64,000 nt of DNA from Azophilus sp026709365 (GTDB taxonomy: Bacteria > Pseudomonadota > Gammaproteobacteria > Pseudomonadales > Azotimanducaceae), in the NCBI GenBank assembly GCA_965200175.1, contig OZ241345.1, forward strand, positions 3,472,001 to 3,536,000, given 5' to 3'. The notes under the pieces are model-generated. The model had not been told where the DNA came from and made no database searches. It saw only the letters and a list, made by a program, of their open reading frames with translations. The position numbers and the translations under genes were made by a program. The first letter of the stretch is position 1. Each line of letters opens with the position of its first letter. Of this stretch, positions 41,480 to 50,852 are shown one piece after another.

Positions 41480-42226
41480 CTACTCGATGGACCGGCCCCC
41501 ATCCACGTCCAAGCAGACGCCGGTCAGGAAGGCGGCTTGGTCCGAAGCGAGGTAATGGACGGCGGCCGCCACGTCCTGCGGCGTCGCGCGGCGCCCCATG
41601 GGTATGCCGGAGATGACGGCCTGATTGGCGGATTCCGGCAGTTCAGCCACGCCCGTGGCGTTCAGGTCGAAGCCGGTCGGCGCCGACACGGGGCAAACCG
41701 CATTGACGCGGATCTTCGGGGCAAGCTCGCCGGCCAGCCCTCGGGTCAGCGTGTTCACCGCGCCCTTGGAGGCGTTGTAGGGCGTCAGTCCCGGCCTCGG
41801 CCGCTTGGCGCCGATGGATGAGGTGCTGATGATGCTTGAGCCTTCCGGCATGTGCGCCACACAGTACTTGGCGGCGAGGAACACGCTGCGAACGTTGATG
41901 GCAAACATGCGGTCGAACTCCTCGGTTGCCATCTCCACCATGCGCGCCGCCCGATGCGGGACGCCTGCATTGGCGCAGACCACGTCGATCCGCCCGAAAG
42001 CCTCCACCGCTGCGGCCGCCATGGCGGCGTTTTGCTCCTCATTGGCCACGTCGATCTCGAAGGCCACGGCGCCCGGCAGGCGCGCGGCGAGGACTTGCGC
42101 TCCCGCAAGGTCAATGTCCGCCGCCAGCACGCCGGCGCCTTCGCTGGCGAACTTCTCGGCAATCGCCGCGCCAAAGCCGGACGCCGCACCCGTCACAATC
42201 ACGCACTTGCCTTTGAAACCATCCAT
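41480..42226 (-). CDS. Short-chain dehydrogenase/reductase (SDR)
   Basis: NAD(P)-dependent oxidoreductase of 248 residues. The Rossmann loop VTGAASGFGAAIAEKFASEG at about 10-29, the CANAGVPHRAARM block, the catalytic ISTSSIGAKRPRPGLTPYNA followed by SKGAVNTLTR (Ser, Tyr, Lys) and the LDVDGGRS end are all intact. An Asp in the ADID strand after the second beta strand favours NAD over NADP. The ATG behind AAGGAGG is strongly supported. It lies between the P450 and CoA-transferase genes and may oxidise an alcohol made by the P450, which is inference. Confidence 0.93.
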   Translation of the reverse strand: MDGFKGKCVIVTGAASGFGAAIAEKFASEGAGVLAADIDLAGAQVLAARLPGAVAFEIDVANEEQNAAMAAAAVEAFGRIDVVCANAGVPHRAARMVEMATEEFDRMFAINVRSVFLAAKYCVAHMPEGSSIISTSSIGAKRPRPGLTPYNASKGAVNTLTRGLAGELAPKIRVNAVCPVSAPTGFDLNATGVAELPESANQAVISGIPMGRRATPQDVAAAVHYLASDQAAFLTGVCLDVDGGRSIE

Positions 42227-42310
42227 GTCACCACCTCCTTGGTTGCTCAAGGGTTGCTTTACACCTGCCCTGCGCGACGCTCATCAAACCGGCCGCAGGG
42301 CGCGCTCAGG

Positions 42311-43519
42311 TCACTTCCTGCTGATTTTGAATTCCCGCAGCACCTCCTCGGTGTGCTCACCGTGCAGGGGCGGCCTTCTGTACAGCCCGGTGGGCGTGCG
42401 AGTATATTTGATGGGGCTGCCGACGATGGAAACCCGAGGGTTGTCCCCGGGCAGATCGAAATCCGCGATCATCTCCCGGCTCCGCACGTGGGGGTCGGCA
42501 AAAATGTCGGCGGCGGCGTTCACTGGCCCGCAGGGCACCCTGCCGCCGAGCGCCTCGAAGACTTCCCGCTTGGTGTGCCGTTGGGTCCAGGCGGCGATCT
42601 CGCCTTCCACGTAGCCTTGGTTTCGACGCCTTACGAAGGTGTTTTTGGTTCGCTCGTCCACCAGCAAGTCCGGGCGCTCCATGGCTTCGCACAACGCCGT
42701 CCAGTGACCGGCCCCCGGGGCTGCAATAGCCACGCCGCCATCGCGCGTCGGAAACAGGCCGAAGGGCATGAGGTTGGGATGGTGCTGGCCCCTGGCGGGC
42801 AGTTGCTTCTGAGCGTAGCCGTAATTGACCAGCACCGTTTCGGCGAACGCCAGCATGCCGTCGTACATGCCCACGTCACAGAACTGGCCCTCGCCGGTGC
42901 GGCGCGCGTGATGTATGCCGGCAATGACCGCCATGGCCATCAGCGTGCCGGGGTAGATGTCGCCGACGCTGACGCCGCTGGGGTACCCTATGGCGCCCTC
43001 CGGCCCCGTGATCCCGACGTGTCCGCTCATGCTCTGGGCGACGATGTCGTAGGCGGGCCACTCCGCATAGGGGCTCTCGCCGGTGCGCGGATCGCCAAAG
43101 CCGCGAATGCAGCCGTAAACGATTTGCGGATTGCGGGCCTTGATCGCCTCATAGCCGACGCCAAGCCGGTCCATGACCCCGACCCGCATGTTCTCGACGA
43201 CGGCATCCGCCTGCTCGCAGAGCTTGAGCAGCACCTCCCGGTCGGCTGCATCCTTCAGGTCGAGCACGATACTGCGCTTGTTGCGGTTGATACTGGCAAA
43301 GTAGCCGCCATAGTCCACCCCGCCCGGCTCTTCGGAGGCGAGGTTGGCATAGTCCGGCGGCAAGGGCGGCACGGGTCGCGACCCGTCGCCGCCGGGCGGC
43401 TCGACCTTGATGACGTCCGCGCCCAGATCCGCCAGCATGGCCGTGCCGAAGGGGCCTGCAAGCGCCATGGTGCAGTCGATGACGGTGACGTCGGACAGCG
43501 GACCGGTCCGTTCTCTCAT
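42311..43519 (-). CDS. CaiB/BaiF-type CoA-transferase
   Basis: Class III CoA-transferase of 402 residues that moves CoA between carboxylic acids. The opening VIDCTMALAGPFGTAMLADL then GADVIKVEPPGGD, the catalytic-region Asp segment in FDQ-like GYASINRNKRSI, and GPVNAAADIFADPHVRSREM near the C-terminus fit the family. An AGGAGG six bases before the ATG fixes the start. Together with the SDR and P450 it suggests a degradation route for a carboxylic acid, but the substrate is unknown. The upstream 41 bases separate it from the restriction-modification genes. Confidence 0.93.
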   Translation of the reverse strand: MRERTGPLSDVTVIDCTMALAGPFGTAMLADLGADVIKVEPPGGDGSRPVPPLPPDYANLASEEPGGVDYGGYFASINRNKRSIVLDLKDAADREVLLKLCEQADAVVENMRVGVMDRLGVGYEAIKARNPQIVYGCIRGFGDPRTGESPYAEWPAYDIVAQSMSGHVGITGPEGAIGYPSGVSVGDIYPGTLMAMAVIAGIHHARRTGEGQFCDVGMYDGMLAFAETVLVNYGYAQKQLPARGQHHPNLMPFGLFPTRDGGVAIAAPGAGHWTALCEAMERPDLLVDERTKNTFVRRRNQGYVEGEIAAWTQRHTKREVFEALGGRVPCGPVNAAADIFADPHVRSREMIADFDLPGDNPRVSIVGSPIKYTRTPTGLYRRPPLHGEHTEEVLREFKISRK

Positions 43520-43560
43520 GGCTGACCTCCTGATGGTGAAATTGACATAGAGGCGTTCAT

Positions 43561-44769
43561 CTACTCCATGGCGTCGCGGATTTCGCTGGCCAACTGCGCG
43601 GCCAGCACTGGCGGCACCGCATTGCCAACTTGCGTGAATTGACGGGCCGTCGGACCTACAAACACATAGTCGTCCGGAAAGGACTGCAAACGGGCGCATT
43701 CCCTCACGCTCAGCGTTCGGGGTATCTCCGGGTGCAGATGGGAACGGCCACCGCCGCCCGAACCGCCCGCGATGACGGTCTTTGCCGGCAGGGAGGGGTC
43801 GAGCCGGTCAACGCGGCCCAACTGATCCCTTGCGCCATAGTCCAAAGCCATGTACCGCGCCACCGAACTCGCCCTGTGCTTTCGGGTCTCGTTGTTCGGA
43901 GCGGCAGGAACTCGATTGGGCAGCACCGCACCGCAGCCAATGTGTCCCTGCCTTGCGGGCGGCAGTTGAATCCAACGCGCGAGCCTGGTGCCGATGACAA
44001 AGAGTCGATTGCGGCGCTGCGGCACACCGAAGTCCGCCGCGTCAAGCACGACCGGTTGGTTGATGTCATATCCCGCCCCGGAAAGGGTTCGGACTGCAGA
44101 GGATAACTGAGACCCGCCGTCTATGTCGCGCAAACCCGGCACGTTTTCGATCACGAAGACCGCTGGCTTGAACTCCAGTATCAACTCGATGTAGTCAAAC
44201 AACAGGCCGCCGTTGCGCTCGTGGTCGAATCCGACTCTCTTGAAGTTGGCGCCCGACTTCGAGAAGCGTTGATTTGAGGCAATGGAAAATGGTTGACAGG
44301 GGGGGCCACCAATGAAGATACCCTCAAATGGGCTCGAAACTACCCCTGCAAGCGCTTGAACGATCTCATCCACCTGGGATAGGTCGCCCAAGTGGGCGGG
44401 CGGGCCGAAAACCCGCCATTGAGGCCGATTTCGGCGCAGCGTATTGCAAAACAATTCATTGAACTCAAAAGCGCATAGGTGCTTGAAACCGGCTGCCTCG
44501 AATCCTAAGTCCATGCCACCGCAACCCGTGAAGAAGCTGACCACTGGAATATCAGCCGGCTCCCGCTGCAGGTCATCCAGCGCCGGGGCAGGCCCTCCGG
44601 GCCATACTCTTTCACCAGACCGCTTATAGGTCAGGTCATCGTAATCAGCGCCGTTGCGCTCCAAAACCACGCTTAGATGATCCATGCCTTCCTGGGCTTC
44701 TTCTAGGAGTCGCTGCTGCCACTCAAGATAGGTGACCGATGGAGAGGCTGCCTGGAGGCTATTGCGCAT
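43561..44769 (-). CDS. DNA (cytosine-5)-methyltransferase (restriction-modification)
   Basis: A complete 402-residue C5 methyltransferase. About 75 N-terminal residues precede motif I (VSFFTGCGGMDLGFEAAGF), followed by motif IV (FIGGPPCQPFSIAS, catalytic Cys), motif VI (ENVPGL), motif VIII (VPQRRNRLFVIG), motif IX (RECARLQSFPDDY) and motif X (QVGNAVPP). The variable region between VIII and IX is short. It protects host DNA from the adjacent HNH nuclease. Its start overlaps the nuclease stop by 11 bases, so the nuclease is made first. GC is visibly lower than in flanking genes, as expected for an acquired island. Confidence 0.95.
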   Translation of the reverse strand: MRNSLQAASPSVTYLEWQQRLLEEAQEGMDHLSVVLERNGADYDDLTYKRSGERVWPGGPAPALDDLQREPADIPVVSFFTGCGGMDLGFEAAGFKHLCAFEFNELFCNTLRRNRPQWRVFGPPAHLGDLSQVDEIVQALAGVVSSPFEGIFIGGPPCQPFSIASNQRFSKSGANFKRVGFDHERNGGLLFDYIELILEFKPAVFVIENVPGLRDIDGGSQLSSAVRTLSGAGYDINQPVVLDAADFGVPQRRNRLFVIGTRLARWIQLPPARQGHIGCGAVLPNRVPAAPNNETRKHRASSVARYMALDYGARDQLGRVDRLDPSLPAKTVIAGGSGGGGRSHLHPEIPRTLSVRECARLQSFPDDYVFVGPTARQFTQVGNAVPPVLAAQLASEIRDAME

Positions 44770-45946
44770 GGACAGCCTCCGCGATTTGGGTTTTAGCTAC
44801 GCCATAAACCTCTCGCGCCTGACCCATGCTTTCGAAATCGGAACGGCATTCATCCCTTAGCCATGCGTCGTAGTAACGATGGACAGCTCTATGGCAGGTT
44901 GGGCAAAGCGGGGCCAAGTCGGAAAAAACGGTTCCGGACTGCTCCACTCGGGTTCCCGACGACAGAGGAAGAAGGTGGTGCAGATCCAATATTCTAAGCG
45001 CCCAAGGATAGCGCTTGGATGTATCCATTTCACACGCATCACAGATAGCGGAAGGATAGGCGGCAAAGTAGGCATCCCTAAGCTTCGAGTTTCTCTCAAT
45101 CGTGATGTGGGTTCGTTTCGCCTTGTTGCCTTCCTCGAATCCGCTATTCTGGGCCTCCGAGGCAACTGTGTTCTTCAGATCATATATGTGAGAGACATCA
45201 CTGGTATTGAAAAGCGTAGCTAGCCGAAGCAATTCCATATCTGGATTTTCTTCAGGGATTCCATTGATCGGATGCAATTGATCGAAGACATGCTTGGCAT
45301 CCCGAGTGTCTAGAGAAAAAGCAAGCGCTTGGCCGTCGTAGTGTAAATACGAGATTTGAGATATCGCCTTAAGACTCTCGCGTGCCTGTCTAGGATCGAA
45401 GGCCGGAGTCGTCACTTCCGTATCTTGACCGGAAGACACCACGGCTGCATACCGAGAATACTCCTCATCTCCGAGAAGTTCCGACTGACTGTAGGCTCGC
45501 AGGACTTCGTCCAGTGCAACTTCTGCCACCCCTTCCTCAGCCAGTTTCGTCAATCCATACCTCAAAGCGAAAACCAATGGATAGCGTCGGCGAGTTTCTG
45601 GATCCCAACCTTGCAGGGCAGGAGATGGGTCGGTAAACGTTCGAGCCACAAAGTGAAAATACTCGTCTGCCGTGACAAGGCCGTCACCAGCAAGCAACTC
45701 GGCCACGGGCGTGGGCACCGCCTTGGAGCCGTCATCGTACACAATCAGCCCGCGCTTAAGAGTTCGCGAGTAGTTACGCCAAGGTCTTTCGTATCCCGGC
45801 TTGTCGGGCAGGAACCGCAGACCCGTTTCCGCCACTGCGACGGATTTTTCGACAGCCTTCCAATCATGGGCTAGGGCCAGACGCGCCATGGCCCTCAGGT
45901 TGTCGAACTGAAAATAAGAAAGCCGACCTTGGTCCCAGCGCCACAT
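44759..45946 (-). CDS. HNH restriction endonuclease
   Basis: A 395-residue nuclease paired with the cytosine methylase. The C-terminal HNH fold has CDACEMDTSKRYPWALRILD with DLHHLLPLSSG and LAPLCPTCHRAVHR, so both Cys pairs and the catalytic His are present. The N-terminus (WRWDQGRLSYFQFDNLRAMA) is the family's typical recognition-domain start. I chose the ATG of MWRWDQG; a TTG 60 bases upstream (46006) extends the frame with plausible sequence (ELIVGSEAALGYL) but lacks a ribosome site. The recognition site is unknown. Confidence 0.85.
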   Translation of the reverse strand: MWRWDQGRLSYFQFDNLRAMARLALAHDWKAVEKSVAVAETGLRFLPDKPGYERPWRNYSRTLKRGLIVYDDGSKAVPTPVAELLAGDGLVTADEYFHFVARTFTDPSPALQGWDPETRRRYPLVFALRYGLTKLAEEGVAEVALDEVLRAYSQSELLGDEEYSRYAAVVSSGQDTEVTTPAFDPRQARESLKAISQISYLHYDGQALAFSLDTRDAKHVFDQLHPINGIPEENPDMELLRLATLFNTSDVSHIYDLKNTVASEAQNSGFEEGNKAKRTHITIERNSKLRDAYFAAYPSAICDACEMDTSKRYPWALRILDLHHLLPLSSGTRVEQSGTVFSDLAPLCPTCHRAVHRYYDAWLRDECRSDFESMGQAREVYGVAKTQIAEAVHAQ

Positions 45947-46060
45947 TGGTTCATCTCGCCACTTGGGGGAAAGGTAACCCAACGCGGCTTCACTGCCAAC
46001 AATCAATTCGCCGGCGGGCGTAACCCGAAACCGCCTTCGGCGCCATTAGCGGATGAAAGC

Positions 46061-47170
46061 CTATTGATCCCGCAAAGCCCTAAGGCGCTGCGCCAAGGCA
46101 GCGACGGAGAATTCCCGCAACGCCCGATCACGACCCACTGCTGGCGCTGCTTCAAGCGCAGCTTGCATGGCGGCAGCGATGGCTTGGGGTTCGGAGCCTT
46201 CGAAATAGTGGCCAAGGTCCGCGAGGATGCAGAGCGGCCCCGGCTGCCGGGGGGCGACCACTGGAACCCCCGCCGCCATGGCTTCCAGCATGGCCATGCC
46301 GAAGGGTTCGTTGCTGGATGCCGTGAGCAGGGCGTCGAAGGCTTTCATGAGCTTGGCTGCCGCGGGCGTGAAGCCGGCGAATGTCACTGGCAGCCCCCGG
46401 CTGGCCCGTTCCAGGCGCTCGCGCAACGGGCCATCGCCGACGAACGCCAAGTGGGCGTTGCGGTCGCCGGTTCGTTCAAGGAACAGGCGGAATGCCTCCA
46501 AGGCCAGTTCCGGGCGTTTCTTGTAATGCAGGCGCCCAACTGCGCCGAAGACCAAGCCTTCCCGGGGCAGGGCGAGCGCCTGGCGGGCGGCAGCGCGGTC
46601 GAGGGGGTCCAAAGCGTCAAAGTCCAAGGCGTTGGGCCAGACCAGGGCGCTGCCGGTGGCTTGCTTGAGTTCCTCGGCCACGCCAGGGGAGACGCCGGCA
46701 AACAGGGCGTCGTGCCCGGAAAGACGCCGCGCCCAGCGGCGCCGACGGCGTCGGAAGAAGTCGTACTCGTGAGCTACGGCGACCCAACGGGCCGCGCCGA
46801 GCCCGGTCGCTGCGAAGGCCTTGTAAGCTCGGTAGCGATGACAGAGCACCAAGCCGTCACCGGTTTCCGGCAACGCCTGGCGCAGCCGTCGCGCCAAGGC
46901 GGCGGTGTTTTTGAGGTCGTCGCAATCCAAGTAGCGCGCGGCGTTGACGCCGTCTGGAAAAACGCCTTCGCCCCCGTCCCTTTCGAGGGTTGGACGCCCC
47001 GTGAACGCGCCTTGGTTCGGAGTCTTTTTTCTGGAAGGGCCTAGGAAGAAGTCAGCGCCGCCCAGCCCTAGGCTCGCCGCCGCCTTGCGGTAAACGTCCA
47101 CGATGTCGAGGAAGGGCGGGCCGTCGTTGGGGCAGATCTGGATCAACTGGTTGAAGGCGGGTTCAGCCAC
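46061..47170 (-). CDS. Glycosyltransferase family 4 protein (LPS-core type)
   Basis: A GT-B glycosyltransferase of 369 residues. The donor half shows GAVGRLHYKKRPELALEAFR near 218-237, FVGDGPLRERLERASRGL and SSNEPFGMAMLEAMAAGVPV near 300-319, the nucleotide-sugar-binding region. The acceptor half is short. The overlap with a carbamoyltransferase gene recalls the WapH/WapO pair of Pseudomonas lipopolysaccharide core, which I infer as the likely role. No transmembrane helix is visible; it should act at the inner membrane surface. Confidence 0.85.
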   Translation of the reverse strand: MAEPAFNQLIQICPNDGPPFLDIVDVYRKAAASLGLGGADFFLGPSRKKTPNQGAFTGRPTLERDGGEGVFPDGVNAARYLDCDDLKNTAALARRLRQALPETGDGLVLCHRYRAYKAFAATGLGAARWVAVAHEYDFFRRRRRRWARRLSGHDALFAGVSPGVAEELKQATGSALVWPNALDFDALDPLDRAAARQALALPREGLVFGAVGRLHYKKRPELALEAFRLFLERTGDRNAHLAFVGDGPLRERLERASRGLPVTFAGFTPAAAKLMKAFDALLTASSNEPFGMAMLEAMAAGVPVVAPRQPGPLCILADLGHYFEGSEPQAIAAAMQAALEAAPAVGRDRALREFSVAALAQRLRALRDQ

Positions 47171-48893
47171 GGCGCTTGGTCACCAGAAAGTTCTCCATCA
47201 CCAAGTACTGCAGGCCACAGCCAAGAAACATGTCCAAGGCGTCCGCGGGCGAGCAGACCATCGGTTCGCCGCGGCGGTTCAGCGAGGTGTTCAGCACCAC
47301 GGCATTGCCCGTCAACCGCTCCAAGGCTTCAAGCAACGCATAGTAGCGGGGGTGGGCTTCGGGCTCGACGATCTGCACCCGCGCCGTGCCGTCCGCATGC
47401 ACCACCTCCGGAATGCGCGCCCTCCAGGCTTCGGCCACGTCAAAGGCAATGGTCATGAAGGGCGCCGGATGGCGGCTGCCGATGATCTCCGGCGCCACCC
47501 GGCCGAGGACGCTTGGGCAGAACGGACGCCAGCGCTCCCGGAACTTGATTTGCTCGTTGATGCGGTCGGCCATGCCCGGCAGGCTGGGGCAGCCAAGAAT
47601 GCTGCGGGCGCCCAGGGCGCGCGGGCCGAACTCCATGCGGCCCTGAAACCAAGCCACCGGGTGTCCGGCGGCGATGAGCGCCGCGGCGGCGTTGGGCACG
47701 TCGTCCAAGAGGCGATACGCCACCGAATCAGCGCTCGCATCCAGCGCCGAGCGGCAGTCGTCGTCGCTGTATTCGGGGCCCAAGAAAACGTGGGTCATTC
47801 GGGTCAGCCGCTCCCCCCGTTCCGCCGCGACGTAGGCCGCGGCGCCCAAGGAAGTGCCCGAATCCCCGGCAGCTGGCTGCACGAACAGCTCATCGACCTG
47901 GTCCAGTGCCACGATGCGCTGGTTGAGCTTGACGTTCAGCGCCCCGCCGCCGGCGAAGGCCAGCTTTCCGGTCTGTCGAAGCAACCCGCCCAAGTGGGTT
48001 TCGAGCAGCTTCAAGCACCAGTCCTCAAACAGCCGCTGCATGGCCGCGGCGTAGTGGATGTAGGGTTCATCAGCAGCGTCATCCCGCCGCCTTGGCCCAA
48101 GCCACTCAACCAGCTTGGGGCTGAAGTAGTAGCCCACGCCGCTCTCCTTGTAGCGCCGCAGGCCCACCGTGTTGACGTAGCGGGCGTTGACTCGGAAGCC
48201 GTCACCCCGCGGCCGGATGAGCCGGGAGAAGTCGAAGCGATCCGGGTCGCCGTAGGGCGCCATGCCCATGACCTTGTACTCCCCGTCAAGCATCTCAAAG
48301 CCGAGGTACTCGGTCATCGCGCCGTACGCGCCGCTTAAGGAGTCCGGATCGTAGAACTGCCGAATGCCGTGGATGCGCCCGTTCTCGCCGTAGCCGAAGA
48401 AGGTGGTGGCGTACTCGCCCTTGCCATCCACCCCCATGATGGCGGTCTTGTCGGCGAATCCACTGCAATGGTAAGCGCTGGCGGCATGAGCGAGATGGTG
48501 CTCCACGGGCACGAACTCAGTCTTCGACCAGTTGATGCCGAGGCGCCGCCCCGCCTCCATCACGCGGCGGCGATTGCGCCGAAAGCGGCGGTTGCCGTTG
48601 GCCAGCGCATCAAGCGCCCGGTCCGGCGCATACCAGTGCCGCTGGGCGTAGCGCCAACGGGCGGCGCTGGCGAGGCTGATGGGCGCGTAGGGAAAGGCGA
48701 CGGCATCCACATCGCCGCCGCCAAGGCCGGCCGCATCCAGGCAATACCGGGCCGCCTCGACCGCCATGCGGTTCTTGGCGTGCTTGTCGCGCACGAAACG
48801 CTCCTCCTCCGCAGCCGCCACCAACTCGCCATCCACGAGCAGCGCCGCGGACGGATCGTGGCCCAGGGCACCGGAGAGGCCGAGAACGATCAT
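47163..48893 (-). CDS. NodU/CmcH-family carbamoyltransferase
   Basis: A 576-residue enzyme that transfers a carbamoyl group from carbamoyl phosphate through an adenylate. The Kae1-like domain has VEHHLAHAASAYHCSGF near 125-141 with the metal-binding His, then FAGGGALNVKLNQRIV and FQGRMEFGPRALGARSIL, followed by the YrdC-like RERWRPFCPSVL block and LNTSLNRRGEPMVCSP. The ATG of MIVLGLSGALGHDP is the usual start; the longer frame upstream reaches into unrelated sequence. It overlaps the glycosyltransferase by eight bases, so they form one unit that likely decorates LPS core sugars. Confidence 0.92.
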   Translation of the reverse strand: MIVLGLSGALGHDPSAALLVDGELVAAAEEERFVRDKHAKNRMAVEAARYCLDAAGLGGGDVDAVAFPYAPISLASAARWRYAQRHWYAPDRALDALANGNRRFRRNRRRVMEAGRRLGINWSKTEFVPVEHHLAHAASAYHCSGFADKTAIMGVDGKGEYATTFFGYGENGRIHGIRQFYDPDSLSGAYGAMTEYLGFEMLDGEYKVMGMAPYGDPDRFDFSRLIRPRGDGFRVNARYVNTVGLRRYKESGVGYYFSPKLVEWLGPRRRDDAADEPYIHYAAAMQRLFEDWCLKLLETHLGGLLRQTGKLAFAGGGALNVKLNQRIVALDQVDELFVQPAAGDSGTSLGAAAYVAAERGERLTRMTHVFLGPEYSDDDCRSALDASADSVAYRLLDDVPNAAAALIAAGHPVAWFQGRMEFGPRALGARSILGCPSLPGMADRINEQIKFRERWRPFCPSVLGRVAPEIIGSRHPAPFMTIAFDVAEAWRARIPEVVHADGTARVQIVEPEAHPRYYALLEALERLTGNAVVLNTSLNRRGEPMVCSPADALDMFLGCGLQYLVMENFLVTKRRG

Positions 48894-49067
48894 GCCGGTA
48901 TCCAACCAAAACGAAGACGGCCCACTATAGCCGTTCGCGCAGCCCATCGAGTCCAGAGCCGAACGAACCCCAATCCGCAACCACCCAAACACATCGCCGC
49001 AAGGAGCGCCGCAGAACGAACCCCGGCGCCTCCAGCCCCGCGTTGGGAAGCAACCCGAACTGTGCCG

Positions 49068-49152
49068 GCTCAGAAACACTTCGGAATCCGACCTAAGTGG
49101 CTGGCGCGGAGTTTCGCGCAGCGAAACTCCAAACGCGACCCTCAGGTCGCGC
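49068..49152. repeat. Intergenic hairpin mosaic repeat, copy D
   Basis: Reads CTCAGAAACACTTCGGAATC, then CCTAAGTGG, then the perfect hairpin GGAGTTTCGC-GCA-GCGAAACTCC and GCGACC-CTCA-GGTCGC. It lies in the 260 bases between the carbamoyltransferase start and the rho stop, and is the cleanest copy. It could serve as the rho terminator as well as being a dispersed repeat. Confidence 0.8.
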
Positions 49153-49154
49153 GG

Positions 49155-50420
49155 CTACTTGCCGCGCATGGAGTTGAAGAACTCCTCGTTGGTGCGGGTG
49201 TCCTTGAGCTTGTTGATCAGCCACTCGATGGCGGCCAGATCATCCATGTCGTGCAGGAGCTTGCGCAGTATCCACACGCTCTGCAACTCCTTCTCCTCGA
49301 CGATGAGCTCCTCCCGGCGGGTGCCGGAGCGGCGGATGTTGATGGCCGGATAGACGCGCTTCTCGGCGATCTTGCGCTCCAGATGCAGTTCCTGATTGCC
49401 GGTGCCCTTGAACTCCTCGTAGATCACCTCATCCATCTTCGAGCCGGTGTCGATCAGGGACGTGGCCAGAATGGTGAGGCTGCCGCCCTCCTCAATGTTG
49501 CGGGCCGCCCCGAAGAAGCGCTTCGGCCGCTCCAAGGCATGGGCGTCAACGCCGCCGGTCAGCACCTTGCCCGATGAGGGGACGATGGTGTTGTAGGCCC
49601 GGGCGAGGCGGGTCATCGAGTCGAGCAGGATCACCACATCCTTCTTGTGCTCCACCAGCCGCTTGGCCTTTTCGATCACCATTTCGGCGACTTGCACATG
49701 CCGGGACGGTGGCTCATCGAAGGTGCTGGCGACCACTTCGCCACGCACCGAGCGCTGCATCTCGGTCACTTCCTCGGGGCGTTCGTCGATCAGCAGCACG
49801 ATCAGCACCACGTCCGGATCGTTGGCGGTGATGGACTGGGCGATGTTCTGCAGCACCAAGGTCTTGCCGGCCTTCGGCGGCGAGACGATCAAGCCCCGTT
49901 GGCCCTTGCCCACCGGAGCGATCAAGTCAACGGTGCGGGCGGTCAGGTCCTCGGTGCTGCCGTTGCCGCGCTCCAGCGTGAAGCGCTCGGTTGGAAACAA
50001 GGGCGTCAGGTTTTCGAAGAGGATCTTGTGCTTCTTGGACGTCGGCTCGCTGAAGTTGATCTCGTCAACCTTGAGCATGGCGAAGTAGCGCTCGCCGTCC
50101 TTGGGCGGCCGGATCTTGCCGGCCAGGCTGTCGCCGGTGCGCAGGTTGAAGCGGCGAATCTGGCTGGGCGAGACGTAGATGTCATCCGGGCCCGCCAGAT
50201 AGGAGCTGTCCGGCGAGCGCAGGAAGCCGAAGCCGTCCTGCAGGATTTCCAAGGTGCCCGCACCAAAGATGTCCTCGCCGGCCTTGGCCTGCTTGCGCAC
50301 GATGGATGCGATGACCTCCTGCTTGCGCGAGCGGGCCAGGTTCTCCAGGCCGAGTTCTCGGCCCATGTCCACAAGCTCGCTGACGGGCTTGGCCTTGAGG
50401 TCTTTCAGATACATCGCCAT
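49155..50420 (-). CDS. rho: Transcription termination factor Rho
   Basis: Hexameric RNA helicase of 421 residues that ends transcription. The N-terminal Rho segment LKDLKAKPVSELVDMGRELG, the RNA-binding oligonucleotide fold (LEILQDGFGFLRSPDSSYLA, then DDIYVSPSQIRRFNL), the P-loop GLIVSPPKAGKTLVLQNIA near 176-194, and LLDSMTRLARAYN near 265 are present. The last residues (NEEFFNSMRGK) are standard. Start ATG behind AAGAG. The order trxA-rho matches enterics and pseudomonads. About 430 bases separate the genes, and rho is often attenuated by its leader; no secondary structure is clear. Confidence 0.97.
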   Translation of the reverse strand: MAMYLKDLKAKPVSELVDMGRELGLENLARSRKQEVIASIVRKQAKAGEDIFGAGTLEILQDGFGFLRSPDSSYLAGPDDIYVSPSQIRRFNLRTGDSLAGKIRPPKDGERYFAMLKVDEINFSEPTSKKHKILFENLTPLFPTERFTLERGNGSTEDLTARTVDLIAPVGKGQRGLIVSPPKAGKTLVLQNIAQSITANDPDVVLIVLLIDERPEEVTEMQRSVRGEVVASTFDEPPSRHVQVAEMVIEKAKRLVEHKKDVVILLDSMTRLARAYNTIVPSSGKVLTGGVDAHALERPKRFFGAARNIEEGGSLTILATSLIDTGSKMDEVIYEEFKGTGNQELHLERKIAEKRVYPAINIRRSGTRREELIVEEKELQSVWILRKLLHDMDDLAAIEWLINKLKDTRTNEEFFNSMRGK

Positions 50421-50852
50421 GTCGTGGGCTCTTCTTTCTCAAACGGGTTGGGGGGTTTGCCGCCTAGCAGCTGACGTCTTGGGGGATGCGCGGCGTCGGT
50501 TGCGCGGAAGCGGTGAGGGCTGGGTTGAGGAGGCTGTCTCCGGTTGTTTCAGGAAAGGCGCCGGGCAGCATTCGCGGATGGATTCAATCGGCGCCTTGGG
50601 TTGCCATCTCGCGGCCCGCAAACTTGTTGCCGGTCGGCTGGATTGGAATGCTTGGGGCTGGAAATGGCCGGGTGGAGCGCTGCTTCAAACCTCCACCCGC
50701 AGGCCAGTTTAGTGTTTTGGGCGTCGTCGTCAAGCGCGATGATGGGGTGAATTCATCCCGCCTGACGGGCGGCATTCTCTTGGTCGCGGGATAAGGTTGT
50801 CGCACCAGTCAACCCTTGTGCCCGGCGACCGCCCTCGGGTTGGCCTATTGCA
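50421..50852. other. Intergenic interval, rho leader
   Basis: No gene is recognised in the 430 bases between trxA and rho. The part nearest rho probably holds its promoter and attenuating leader. Near trxA, CAACCC and GGGTTG could pair as a weak terminator stem. Nothing stronger is visible. Confidence 0.45.

Noticed and set aside
41852..43525. 557-codon plus-strand open frame
   Set aside because: Antisense to the SDR and CaiB genes; His/Arg-rich shadow composition.
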